Assembly (NCBI GenBank): GCA_963794475.1
Contig: CAWCDW010000003.1
Span: forward strand, 620,001-684,000
Direction of reading: 5' to 3'
Source: GAS188 sp963794475
GTDB lineage: Bacteria > Pseudomonadota > Alphaproteobacteria > Rhizobiales > Beijerinckiaceae
DNA: 64,000 bases
Shown: piece by piece, positions 1-8,773 of the stretch
Position numbering within the stretch: position 1 is the stretch's first letter
Layout of the letters: every line of letters starts with the position of its first letter
The notes under the pieces: model-generated
Seen by the model: the letters and a program-made list of their open reading frames with translations, nothing else
Databases searched by the model: none
Told to the model about the DNA's origin: nothing
Program-made: the position numbers and the translations under genes

Positions 1-365
1 CTCTGGCCTTGATCAAGCGCTATATCGAGCTGGCTACGCAACTCGACCGGGAACTTCCCGACCCTGCCAATCGCAATTACAAGCAGGGCGACATGCAGAT
101 CGTGGCCGCCTTGGCGGGCGCCGCCGCCTTTAATGCGGTGACCGTGTTCGCGCTTTATATTTCCTCGGACACGGTGCACTCCCTCTACCGCCATCCGCGG
201 CTTCTCTGGCTCGTCTGCCCGGTTCTGATGTATTGGCTCAGCCGCATGCTGATGATGGCGCATCGCCGGCAGGTGCACGACGACCCGATCGTTTTCGCGC
301 TTAAGGATCGCATCAGCATCATGGCGAGCCTTTGCATCGCGGCGATCATGTTGCTCGCTATTTGA
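1..365 (+). CDS. UbiA-family polyprenyl-phosphate pentosyl/prenyl transferase, C-terminal part (5' partial)
   Basis: The reading frame is open from the window edge, so only the last ~120 residues are present. They contain hydrophobic membrane segments and the ending 'HDDPIVFALKDR', which I associate with the UbiA half of HAD-UbiA fusion proteins. In the mycobacterial pathway, the related Rv3806c transfers phosphoribose to decaprenyl phosphate at the inner membrane. The gene lies 18 bases before a GtrA-like gene and just upstream of DprE1/DprE2-like genes, which supports the same role here. The polyprenyl substrate is inferred. The HAD domain, if present, is outside the window. Confidence 0.8.
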   Translation, partial: LALIKRYIELATQLDRELPDPANRNYKQGDMQIVAALAGAAAFNAVTVFALYISSDTVHSLYRHPRLLWLVCPVLMYWLSRMLMMAHRRQVHDDPIVFALKDRISIMASLCIAAIMLLAI

Positions 366-383
366 AAGTTTGAAAGACGATGC

Positions 384-827
384 GTGCCAGGCGCTAGGTT
401 GTCCGCCGCCGTCCTCTCGCTTAGCCTTCCGCTGCGTTATCTCGTGTTCGCCGTCGTGGCCGGCGCCGCGAACCTGTTGACCCAGGCGGTTGTATTCACG
501 TTTTCGACCATCGAGCCTCTGGCGATTTCCATCGTGGCGGGAACAATTGTCGGGTTCTTTTTGAAATACGTTCTCGACAAAAACTGGATCTTCTTCGACG
601 CATATGTCGGCGCCCGGCGTGAGGCACGAAAAATCTTCCTCTATGGTGCCTTCAGCGTGCTGATGACCCTGCTCTTCTGGAGTTTCGAAATCGCGTTTTG
701 GAAGATCGGCGGCACCGAGCTCGCCAAATATGCCGGCGCCACCATTGGCCTGGCAATCGGCAATTTTGCCAAATATCTTCTTGATCGCAATTTTACTTTC
801 GCCCGAAGGGCCGAAATATGGAAATGA
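384..827 (+). CDS. GtrA-like family membrane protein
   Basis: A 147-residue protein with about four hydrophobic segments, the layout of GtrA-like proteins. That family is thought to help move polyprenyl-phosphate-linked sugars across the inner membrane. The frame opens with GTG at 384; TTG at 399 is an alternative. Its end overlaps the next gene (ATG at 818), so the genes are translationally coupled. Between a UbiA-type transferase and a DprE1-like oxidase, a flippase role for polyprenyl-phospho-arabinose is a reasonable inference, not shown by the sequence. Confidence 0.85.
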   Translation: MPGARLSAAVLSLSLPLRYLVFAVVAGAANLLTQAVVFTFSTIEPLAISIVAGTIVGFFLKYVLDKNWIFFDAYVGARREARKIFLYGAFSVLMTLLFWSFEIAFWKIGGTELAKYAGATIGLAIGNFAKYLLDRNFTFARRAEIWK

Positions 828-2152
828 CCGGCTGGGGGCGATATCCTCGGTTCGAGGCAGCGCTCGTCGAGCCGAGCTCGATGGCCGAGGCCGCTCGCCT
901 GCAAGAGGGCCTCACGGGATTTGTGGCGAGGGGCAATGGCCGCGCCTATGGCGACGCCGCTATCGGCACGGTGTCCTGCCTCTCGGCGCTCGGGCTCGAT
1001 CGCTTTTGCGCCTTCGACCCCGTGAACGGCCGGGTGACTGTCGAGGCGGGCGTTCTGCTTTCGGACATCGTCAAGGCGCTTCTTCCGCACGGGTATTTTC
1101 CGACCGTGGTTCCGGGAACCAAGCTGGTGAGCGTCGGAGGAATGATCGCCGCCGATGTACACGGCAAGAATCACCATGGCGCCGGCAGCCTCGGCGAACA
1201 TATCGAGAGCTTTTCCTTGGCGATACCCAATGGCAGCGTTGTCACCTGTTCGGCCGGCCAAAACCCTGAGCTTTTCGCGGCGACGGTCGGCGGCATGGGA
1301 CTCACCGGGGCTATATTGAACGCGACCTTTTGTCTCTCCCGTGTCGAGACGGGCCTCGTCCGGCAACAGACGCTCGTCGCCCCCGATCTCCTTTCGGCGC
1401 TGGAGCTCTTGTCGAAACACGACGACGCGACCTATTCGGCCGCATGGATCGATTGTCTGGCGAAAGGCCGCGCGCTTGGCCGTTCGCTGATCCATCTCGG
1501 AGAACATGCATCGAGGAGCGATGTCGAGACGCTCGCGCCCGGCAGCCCTCCCTTTCCCGAGCGAGGCCAGACGCGCCTTGCCGTGCCGTGGGATTTGCCC
1601 CGCCTCACGCTCAACCGCTGGAGCGTCGCGGCCTTCAATGAAGTCTATTTTCGAAGAGGGGCGTCTGCGGCCGGCAGACCCTTTCTCAGCAGCATCGACG
1701 CGTTTTTCTTTCCGCTCGATGCGGTCCGCGATTGGAACCGGATCTACGGCGCCAACGGCTTCGTGCAGCATCAATGCGTCGTGCCGGCCGAACACGCCGA
1801 GGAGACGCTGGGCGAGATTCTCGAGCGCATCGCGGCGCGCGGCAACGCCTCCTTCCTGGCCGTGTTGAAAAAGCTCGGCCCGTCCTCAACTGGGCTGATG
1901 TCGTTTCCGCGCAGGGGCTTCACCCTGGCGCTCGATTTTGCCATCGACAAGGGTATCTTTGTTTTCCTCGACGAGATCGATCGCCTCGTCGCGGCGGCGG
2001 GCGGTCGCATTTATCTTGCCAAGGACGCGCGCCAGTCACGCGACACTTTCGAAGCCGGATATCCGGATCTTCAACGTTTTCGCGAGATCAGGCGGCAAAT
2101 CGGCGCCGATAGACGTATTGCCTCGCGCCTCTCCGAGCGGCTCGGCATATGA
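818..2152 (+). CDS. FAD-dependent oxidase, DprE1-like (decaprenylphosphoryl-ribose 2'-oxidase family)
   Basis: A 444-residue FAD-linked oxidase of the PCMH/VAO type. Near the N-terminus it has 'GNGRAYGDAA', matching the GxGxSYGD FAD motif of DprE1. Further on are 'VPGTKLVSVGG' and 'HGKNHHGAGS', which are close to DprE1. Together with DprE2 it would oxidise the 2'-OH of polyprenyl-phospho-ribose on the way to arabinose. It starts inside the gtrA-like gene, and its stop overlaps the next start in ATGA. In rhizobia, similar cassettes (noeC-type in Azorhizobium) serve arabinosylation. Here the acceptor is unknown. Confidence 0.88.
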   Translation: MEMTGWGRYPRFEAALVEPSSMAEAARLQEGLTGFVARGNGRAYGDAAIGTVSCLSALGLDRFCAFDPVNGRVTVEAGVLLSDIVKALLPHGYFPTVVPGTKLVSVGGMIAADVHGKNHHGAGSLGEHIESFSLAIPNGSVVTCSAGQNPELFAATVGGMGLTGAILNATFCLSRVETGLVRQQTLVAPDLLSALELLSKHDDATYSAAWIDCLAKGRALGRSLIHLGEHASRSDVETLAPGSPPFPERGQTRLAVPWDLPRLTLNRWSVAAFNEVYFRRGASAAGRPFLSSIDAFFFPLDAVRDWNRIYGANGFVQHQCVVPAEHAEETLGEILERIAARGNASFLAVLKKLGPSSTGLMSFPRRGFTLALDFAIDKGIFVFLDEIDRLVAAAGGRIYLAKDARQSRDTFEAGYPDLQRFREIRRQIGADRRIASRLSERLGI

Positions 2153-2901
2153 GCGACAGCGAACACACGAAATCACTTCTCGTCCTTGGCGGCAGCTCCG
2201 ACATCGGCCGCGCCACCGCGCTTCACTTCGCCAAAAAAGGGTGGTGCATCTTCCTCGCCGGCCGCGATCTCGAGGCGTTGCGGCGAGAAGCCGACGACAT
2301 CGGCGCGCGAACGGGCGCAACGGTCTCGATCCGCGCAATCGACATTCTCGACGAGACAAGCTTCGAGCGCTTCGCCGATGAGCTTCCCGACCTTCCCGAC
2401 GCGATCTTGTGCGTCGTCGGTCTTCTCGGCACGCAGCGGCTCGCCGAGACCGACGTTGCGCATGCGAGCACGGTCATTCGTTCCAATTTCGAGGGGCCCG
2501 CGCTGATTCTCGGCCTCTTCGCCGAGCGGCTGGCGGCGCGCGGCGAGGGGACGATCATAGGCGTCAGCTCGGTCGCGGGCGAAAGGGGACGTGCCTCGAA
2601 CTACGTCTACGGCGCCGCGAAAGCCGGATTCACGGCTTTCCTCTCGGGCTTGCGGAACCGCTTTGGAAAAACCAGGCTGCGCGTGGTCACGGTCTTGCCG
2701 GGCTTCGTGCGCACAAGGATGACGAAGGGAATGGCGCTTCCGGGCCGCCTTACTGCCAATCCCGAAGAGGTCGCGCGTGCCATCTTTGGTGCGGTGACGA
2801 CGAAGCCTCGCGAGGTCATTTACGTGAAGCCCATCTGGGCGCTGATCATGGCCATCATCAAGGCCATTCCGGAACGGATATTTATGAGGCTGAGGATTTA
2901 G
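2149..2901 (+). CDS. Short-chain dehydrogenase, DprE2-like (decaprenylphosphoryl-2-keto-ribose reductase family)
   Basis: A 250-residue classical SDR. 'GGSSDIGRA' near residue 13 is the NAD(P)-binding glycine motif and 'YVYGAAK' is the YxxxK catalytic pair. It starts at the ATGA overlap with the DprE1-like gene, the usual coupling of this enzyme pair. Expected role: reduction of the 2'-keto intermediate to give polyprenyl-phospho-arabinose. The C-terminus is basic and hydrophobic (ending around 'IFMRLRI'), suggesting membrane association. The next gene is convergent, so this ends the operon. Confidence 0.88.
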   Translation: MSDSEHTKSLLVLGGSSDIGRATALHFAKKGWCIFLAGRDLEALRREADDIGARTGATVSIRAIDILDETSFERFADELPDLPDAILCVVGLLGTQRLAETDVAHASTVIRSNFEGPALILGLFAERLAARGEGTIIGVSSVAGERGRASNYVYGAAKAGFTAFLSGLRNRFGKTRLRVVTVLPGFVRTRMTKGMALPGRLTANPEEVARAIFGAVTTKPREVIYVKPIWALIMAIIKAIPERIFMRLRI

Positions 2902-2922
2902 CTCCTCGCTGCCATTCTTAAC

Positions 2923-4176
2923 TCAGGAGTGCGAGCGCAGGACGACAGACTTCGGCCCGCTGAGCGAATTCGACGACAGCGTCCGATCGGTGCGACGAGC
3001 GGCCTCACCCGCAAGATAGTCCATGGCGGCCTGCACGCCGCCCGAGCGATGCGGCGCCCGCATCATATCGAGCGCCATCTCGACGCCCGCAAGCGCGCCG
3101 AGGATGGTGAGATCGTTGGTGTCGCCCAAATGGGCGATGCGAAACACCTTGTCGGTCAGCTTCGCGAGTCCAGTGCCGAGCGACAGATCGAAATGCGAGA
3201 GCGCGAGCTCACGCAAGCGATCGGCGCCATGGCCCTCTGGCATCAGGACGGCCGTGAGGGCGCCGGAATAATGCGCGGGTTCTCGGCACCAAACCTCGAG
3301 TCCCCAGGCCCGCACCGCGCGGCGGGTCGCCTCCCCATGGCGCGCGTGACGCGCAAAGACATTGTCGAGACCTTCCTCGCGAAGCATTTCGATGGCTTCC
3401 TTCAACCCGTAGAGCAAGTTGGTGGCCGGCGTGAAAGGGAAATACCCGTTGGCGTTCGCCTGCGACATCGCCTGCCAGTCGAAATAATGGCGCGGCGACT
3501 TGGCAGTTGCCGCGGCCTGCAAGGCTTTCTCCGAAACGGCCGCGAACCCAAGGCCCGGCGGCATCATCAATCCTTTCTGCGAAGCAGCGACGGTGACATC
3601 GACACCCCATTCGTCGTGGCGGTAATCGATCGCGGCGAGTGACGACACCGTGTCGACGATGAGAAGGGCGGGGTGGCGCGCCGCGTCGAGCGCACGACGA
3701 ACAGCGTTGATCGGCGACACGCAACCTGTCGAGGTCTCGTTATGGACGATGCAAACGGCCTTGAAGAGATGCTTCTTGTCCTCGCGCAAGCGCACCTCGA
3801 TCGCGTCGGGATCGACCCCGATGCGCCAATCGGATGCGATGAATTCGGGGTCGAGCCCCAATCTGCGGGCCATGTTCCTCCATAGGATGGCAAAATGCCC
3901 CGTCTCGAACATCAGCACCTTCTCGCCAGGTGAGAGCGTGTTGACGAGCGCGGCCTCCAAGGCGCCCGTGCCGGAACTCGTATGGATGATGACGGGCAAT
4001 TGGGTCTTGAACACTGATTTCACGCCGTCGAGCACGGCGCGGCCAAGCCGCTGAAATTCCGGCCCGCGGTGATCGATCGGCGGATAGCTGATCGCTCGCA
4101 AAATACGATCGGGTACGGGTGTGGGACCGGGAATTTGGAGGAAGTGACGACCGGCGATACGACGAGAACCGGTCAT
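2923..4176 (-). CDS. Class V aminotransferase, serine--glyoxylate aminotransferase type
   Basis: A 417-residue PLP enzyme. It opens with 'IPGPTPVPDRI', the usual N-terminus of the alanine/serine-glyoxylate family. The PLP lysine is in 'SQKGLM' (Lys201) and the cofactor aspartate is in 'IVDTVSSL'. In methylotrophs the family converts serine and glyoxylate to hydroxypyruvate and glycine in the serine cycle, which would fit the host guess, but no other serine-cycle gene is nearby. A short relic of a second copy lies at 10356-10470. It is intact and is followed on the same strand by a VOC protein gene upstream of it (4237-4656). Confidence 0.85.
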   Translation of the reverse strand: MTGSRRIAGRHFLQIPGPTPVPDRILRAISYPPIDHRGPEFQRLGRAVLDGVKSVFKTQLPVIIHTSSGTGALEAALVNTLSPGEKVLMFETGHFAILWRNMARRLGLDPEFIASDWRIGVDPDAIEVRLREDKKHLFKAVCIVHNETSTGCVSPINAVRRALDAARHPALLIVDTVSSLAAIDYRHDEWGVDVTVAASQKGLMMPPGLGFAAVSEKALQAAATAKSPRHYFDWQAMSQANANGYFPFTPATNLLYGLKEAIEMLREEGLDNVFARHARHGEATRRAVRAWGLEVWCREPAHYSGALTAVLMPEGHGADRLRELALSHFDLSLGTGLAKLTDKVFRIAHLGDTNDLTILGALAGVEMALDMMRAPHRSGGVQAAMDYLAGEAARRTDRTLSSNSLSGPKSVVLRSHS

Positions 4177-4236
4177 GCGGACCTTCCCTGGACCCGAGCG
4201 ATGAGGCCGTGCCGCATGGGGAGGCCGAATTCCCGG

Positions 4237-4656
4237 CTAGATCCACTCGCCCTGAGCGACGTTGATGAAAGATTTCAATTCAATGGCGTTGTTGGATGGA
4301 TCGAAGACAAACAACACCCATTGCTCATGCGGCTTGCCCTTGAAACGCACATGCGGCTCCTGGAAGAACACAACGCCCGCCTCCTGGAGGCGCTTCGCGG
4401 CCGCGTGGAATTCGGGCTCGGTCAATCCCGCGCCGTAATGCGGCACGGCGACATCTTCCGCATCCACCTCACGGTGAATGTTCCCGGCATCATAACCGGG
4501 AACATGATGCAGGGTGAGCTGACTGCCGTAGAAATCGATATGGATCGAGGTGGGGGTGCAACGGCGCTCCTCCAGCCCGAGGACATCCTTGTAGAAATGT
4601 CGGGCCTTTGCCAGGTCTCCGCAGCACATCGACAGATGAAACGGGTGAGAAGCCAT
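4237..4656 (-). CDS. VOC family (glyoxalase/dioxygenase-fold) protein
   Basis: A 139-residue protein beginning 'HPFHLSMCCGDLAKARHFY', the start of a vicinal-oxygen-chelate domain. It ends with 'FDPSNNAIELKSF', the usual second metal-ligand strand. Candidate metal ligands are His in the first strand, His in 'LTLHHVPG' and Glu in 'NAIELK'. The family includes glyoxalases, extradiol dioxygenases and resistance proteins, and substrate cannot be read from sequence. It lies 60 bases upstream of the aminotransferase on the same strand, so the two may be co-transcribed. Confidence 0.8.
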   Translation of the reverse strand: MASHPFHLSMCCGDLAKARHFYKDVLGLEERRCTPTSIHIDFYGSQLTLHHVPGYDAGNIHREVDAEDVAVPHYGAGLTEPEFHAAAKRLQEAGVVFFQEPHVRFKGKPHEQWVLFVFDPSNNAIELKSFINVAQGEWI

Positions 4657-4680
4657 GGACCGCTCCCAGCTAGCCGGGCA

Positions 4681-6172
4681 TCAAAACGCATTCCGGTAGG
4701 CTGACTTCGAGAACAGGGTCATCAGGATGATCTTCATGTCGAGAAGGAAGGACCAGTTCTCGATGTAGTAGAGGTCACATTCAAAGCGGCGCCGCATTTT
4801 CTCGAGGGTATCGGTTTCGCCACGATGGCCATTCACCTGAGCCCATCCGGTGATGCCGGGCTTTACATTGTGCCGCCGCGAGAAGGGCGAAATATGCTCC
4901 TCGAACATCCGGTTCAGCGCCACGGGATGCGGCCTCGGCCCGACGATGGACATCTCACCGGTGAGAACATTGAGAAGCTGCGGCAGCTCGTCGATATTGG
5001 TGCGGCGCAGCACCTGGCCAACGCGCGTGACGCGCGGGTCGTCCCTTCTTGCCTGGCGGAAAGCGTAGCCATCCTCCGTCGTGGTCATCGAGCGGAATTT
5101 GAACACGCGGATGGTGTCATTGTTGTAGCCGTGGCGTGTCTGGCGGAAGAAGACCGGCCCGCGCGAATCGAGCTTGATGGCGAGCGCGACGAGAGCCAGG
5201 AGGGGCGAGAGCAATAGCAGCCCGGTGCTGGCGGCCACGACGTCGAAGAGCCGTTTCATGGCGCGGTGGAAGGACGAGAGCGGCGGGTGCAGGAGCTGGA
5301 TCGTGACGAGGGCGCCGAGTTCGCCGAGCTGTGCCGAGGTCAGGAGGTCCTCGGCATCCGCGGGGATCATGTGAAGGGCGACGGGAAGCTCGGAGAGGAT
5401 GCCGGCAAGCTTCGCGGAGGCGCGCAAATCCGTCGCGGTTGCCAGGATGACGACGTCGTCCACCTTTTGCGCGCGGCAAAGCTCGATCAGGCGGCGCACC
5501 TCGGCGCGATCGAACGGCGGCTCCTCGTTGCCGGTGTCCTCGCCTGCATAAGCGGGGATGGGCAAGGAGCCGACGATGCGGACACCCGCTTCTCTCAGAC
5601 GTTTAGTGAGCTTCGCCTGCCGCGCGGCGCCCCCGACGAGAACGGCGCGACGAGCCTCGATGCGTCCGGACGCGAGCGCGGCCTGGATGCGTGCGTACCC
5701 TATGGTGCGCAGCCCGAGCACCGAGAAGGTGACGGCGAAAAGCTGGATGAAGAATGTAGCGCGTGAATACTCCTCAGTGATCTTGAGGAGAAAAAGTGTG
5801 GAGAGAAAGAAGGAAAAGGCCAAAGCCGCGGCGCCTATGCCGTTCCACAAGAAGCGATGCAGGGGTTGCGTCTGCAAGCGTCGGATAGTGGCGGAAGGCA
5901 AGGGACACGAGGAGGATCAGCGAGGCGATGTAGAGCGCGGCTGAAACATAGGTCGCGCTCGGCGGCCAAGCTTGCAGCACGAGATAGCTGTAGCTCAGCG
6001 CGGTGACGTAGGCGGTCACCGCGACCGTGACGAATTCCCCGGCTGCGATCCAAAACAGCAGGACCGAGAGATTCTCGATACCTGCTGTCCTGTGATGGAC
6101 GCCATCCAGTCCGATAGCCTGGTCACGAAGGGTCGAAGAAGGCGCGCTCGATACGCCGCCATTGGCCGACAT
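4681..6172 (-). CDS. Undecaprenyl-phosphate glucose phosphotransferase-type initiating sugar transferase, frameshifted
   Basis: Two overlapping frames together give a normal ~500-residue polyprenyl glycosylphosphotransferase, the enzyme that starts exopolysaccharide synthesis at the inner membrane. The N-terminal frame (from ATG 6172, preceded by GGAGG) carries the first membrane segments up to 'LAFRHY'. The second frame resumes with 'RRLQTQPLHRFLWNG', more membrane segments, and a C-terminal bacterial sugar transferase domain ('FKFRSMTT', 'DELPQLLNVL', 'GITGWAQVNG'). The break near 5888 is explained by one extra C in 'tatccgacg'. That could be a sequencing error or a real mutation. It is near the UDP-glucuronate decarboxylase gene. 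Confidence 0.85.
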
Positions 6173-6371
6173 TCCCACCTCCGACGTCACAAACAGCAGG
6201 CCTAGTCACACGGGGCACAACTTCAAGATGACATTCATGGGTACCCCCGAAGCCTGATGTCGAGGCACCTGCCTAGCCGGATGCGTCGGGATCGAGACGG
6301 CACGCTCTCGATGCCTTGTTTTGACGCATGATCTCGTCGCGAAAAGAGTTCGCATCCTTGCGGATCACGCT

Positions 6372-7358
6372 TTAGCCTTGATGGATGAGCGGGCGCACCG
6401 CGGTCACGAGCTCTTCCCGCAGGAGGCGCTCGAAATAAGCGATGGTCTTGAGAAGGCCATCACGCAGCCCGACCGTCGGCTTCCACCCGAACAGCTCATT
6501 GGCCTTGCTGATGTCGGGACGCCTTTGTCGCGGATCGTCGACCGGCAGCGGCAGGTGGATGATGCGCGAGGAGGAGCCGGTGAGCTTGATCACCTCCTCG
6601 GCGAGTTCGCGGATGGTGAACTCGCCAGGGTTGCCGAGATTGACGGGGCCGGTGATCTCGTCGGGCGTTCCCATGAGGGACATGAGGCCGTCGACGAGAT
6701 CGTCCACGAAGCAGAAGGACCTCGTATGGCTGCCATCTCCATAGACGGTGATGTCCCGATTCTGGAGGGCCTGGACGACGAAGTTCGACACCACGCGCCC
6801 ATCGTTGGGGTGCATGCGCGGGCCGTAAGTATTGAAGATCCTTGCCACCTTCACGGGCATGGCGTGCTGGCGGTGGTAATCGAAGAACAAGGTCTCGGCG
6901 CAACGCTTCCCTTCATCGTAACAGGACCGTGGGCCGATCGGATTGACATTACCCCAATAATCCTCCGCCTGCGGGTGAACGGAGGGATCACCATAGACCT
7001 CGGAGGTCGAGGCTTGCAGGATCTTCGCCTTCACGCGCTTGGCGAGCCCCAGCAAGTTGATGGCGCCATGCACGCTTGTCTTCGTCGTTTGCACGGGATC
7101 GAGCTGGTAGTGGATGGGAGAGGCCGGACAGGCGAGATTGTAGATCTCGTCGACCTCCACATACAGCGGGAAGCAGACGTCGTGGCGCAAGAGCTCAAAG
7201 CGCGGGTTCGACAGCAGATGGTGAACATTATGCCGCGCCCCGGTGTACAAATTGTCGACACACAGGACTTCATAACCGTCCTGCAATAGCCGCTCGCACA
7301 AATGCGAGCCGATGAATCCGGCACCCCCGGTGACCAGTACGCGTAACTCACTTAACAT
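6372..7358 (-). CDS. UDP-glucuronate decarboxylase (UDP-xylose synthase family), NAD-dependent
   Basis: A 328-residue extended SDR. 'VTGGAGFIGSHLCERL' binds NAD, 'STSEVYGDP' and 'YDEGKR' carry the catalytic Ser/Thr and YxxxK, and 'ARIFNTYGPRM' follows. The run 'ACPASPIHYQ' is characteristic of UDP-xylose synthase rather than of GalE or RmlB. The product would be UDP-xylose for a surface polysaccharide. I chose ATG 7358, which follows GGGAGTGG; ATG 7388 is possible and would add ten residues. It is transcribed toward the sugar transferase gene, but about 200 bases separate them. Confidence 0.9.
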   Translation of the reverse strand: MLSELRVLVTGGAGFIGSHLCERLLQDGYEVLCVDNLYTGARHNVHHLLSNPRFELLRHDVCFPLYVEVDEIYNLACPASPIHYQLDPVQTTKTSVHGAINLLGLAKRVKAKILQASTSEVYGDPSVHPQAEDYWGNVNPIGPRSCYDEGKRCAETLFFDYHRQHAMPVKVARIFNTYGPRMHPNDGRVVSNFVVQALQNRDITVYGDGSHTRSFCFVDDLVDGLMSLMGTPDEITGPVNLGNPGEFTIRELAEEVIKLTGSSSRIIHLPLPVDDPRQRRPDISKANELFGWKPTVGLRDGLLKTIAYFERLLREELVTAVRPLIHQG

Positions 7359-7388
7359 TGAACCACTCCCAAGGTCGACGGTTTGCAT

Positions 7389-8093
7389 CCGTGCGCATAA
7401 GAGCCCTGTTAAAGGGGCGATCTCTTGGTGACACTATGGTATAACATAGATATGTGACGTGTCGATTATGTTATGCAGGATTCCTGCCAGGCGGAAGTGT
7501 CCGAAAATCGAACGCAGGGGACTTGGCGGCGCAAGCTCGTTGGGGCGGCCGTATTCGTCACCAAGGCGGGTCGTTTGGCCTTCGGCACAGCACCGCGCCG
7601 CTGACTGATGGCCGAATTTCACAAACTTCCGCATCGTTCACATCGCCTGCCGCGCGGCAACCACGAGCGCATTTTCTTAACAGAGTTAACATTCGGTCAG
7701 CGAGATGCAAGCCGATGGCAGAGGTCGTGCTCGCCTTCTTGTGCGGACTGCCCTGTGGATGATCACGGTCGCGGCGGCACACCGGCACGGCGCAAATGCG
7801 TGCAGGCCTTCATCGTCGAGACACCCGGTTCGATTGCGCCGGCCATGGAAAATTCGATAATGCCTCTGACAGGAGGGCTCTGCTGCGCATGGTAAGCGGA
7901 TCTCGGGCTCGCCAGCTCGATCGGCTTCACATCCGAATGTTAATAAAGATGGCGGCGGCGGAGCGGCCTTACCGGCACCAAGCCCATGGAGAAGGAGCCA
8001 AGTTCCGCCGGACCCCGATGAGCCAATTGCGGTTGAGGATCGGCGCAGCTTCCCTTGCCGTTACGGTGCGACCGCAAACGAGTGGAGTATCCT
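7389..8093. other. Intergenic region; from 7690 it is the 5' part of repeat copy A
   Basis: No convincing gene. 7389-7689 holds the likely promoter area of the UDP-glucuronate decarboxylase and an A+T-richer stretch around 7430-7480. From 'cattcggtcagcgagatgc' at 7690 the sequence matches 15934 onward. Small reading frames here are not kept between the two copies because of single-base indels, so this part of the repeat looks non-coding. Confidence 0.5.
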
Positions 8094-8267
8094 TTGAGCC
8101 CTTTCTTCTGCGCCATTTGCGCCAGCCCGGCGATCACGCTTCCAAGCAAGATCGAGGATCACAGGCCGATCCGATGCCGACGCTGCGACGCGATCCTCGG
8201 AACGTGGGGCGAACTCAAGGAACGCGCGGTCGTAGCGCCTCGGGCGCGAGTGCACAAAAGCACATAA
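8094..8267 (+). CDS. Small zinc-ribbon-like protein, copy A
   Basis: About 57 residues with two cysteine pairs, 'FCAICASP' and 'IRCRRCDAILGTWGE', the pattern of a small zinc ribbon. I chose TTG 8094 because GGAG ends six bases before it and the product then begins just before the first CxxC; GTG 8082 is in frame upstream. The counterpart at 16332 keeps both CxxC pairs and the residues between them, with conservative changes only (Asp to Asn, Ile to Val), which suggests selection on the protein. Function is unknown. Confidence 0.6.
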   Translation: MSPFFCAICASPAITLPSKIEDHRPIRCRRCDAILGTWGELKERAVVAPRARVHKST

Positions 8268-8428
8268 GCTGCGAACCCGTTGCGTCGCGAGCGTTAGAAA
8301 AAACCTAGGCGCGCGTCCCGGCAAAGGCGGCTTGGTCCCGCAGAATAGCGGCTTCAATTGCCCGCACTCAAGCAAGCGATCGTCCTTTCATCCCCGCTCT
8401 CCAGGCCGAGCTCGAGCGCGGGCTTCCT

Positions 8429-8773
8429 TCAGGCGACCGACTTAGGGGTGTTGAGCATCTCCTCGAGCCTGACCTTGCCGAGAAGCAGATCCGTGACCAA
8501 TCGCCGAAGCCGCGAATTCTCGAGCCGCAGCTCGTGGAGGCGCGCCGCGTTCTCCGCCTTGACGACCGGGTCTTTCGGTCGTTGATCGCGTTTCTCGGCG
8601 GCCTTCAAACCTTCCATCGCTGGGCGGCCGTTCCGCCAGCGATGATAGGTCATAACACTCACGCCCAAGCTTCGTGCGATATCGCTTTGAAGCCTTCCTT
8701 CCGCTGCCATCTCATCGGCTTGTCGGAGCTTCGCAATGATTTCCGGAGCCGAATGCCTTCTTCTTTTGACCAT
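8429..8773 (-). CDS. Orphan IS3-family OrfA-like helix-turn-helix protein, copy A
   Basis: A 114-residue protein. The N-terminal half has the OrfA helix-turn-helix ('SDIARSLGVSVMTYHRWR'), and the C-terminal half has a leucine-zipper-like segment ('LENSRLRRLVTDLLL') as in IS3 OrfA. There is no orfB, programmed frameshift or terminal repeat nearby. The paralogue at 16669-17010 shares the first 47 residues exactly. Both are intact although their surroundings carry many indels. This suggests a retained DNA-binding protein rather than a mobile element. The alternative is a dead IS remnant duplicated recently. Confidence 0.75.
   Translation of the reverse strand: MVKRRRHSAPEIIAKLRQADEMAAEGRLQSDIARSLGVSVMTYHRWRNGRPAMEGLKAAEKRDQRPKDPVVKAENAARLHELRLENSRLRRLVTDLLLGKVRLEEMLNTPKSVA

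Noticed and set aside
641..1795. A 384-codon minus-strand frame across gtrA-like and dprE1-like genes
   Set aside because: Crosses two coupled real genes on the other strand and has no recognisable features.
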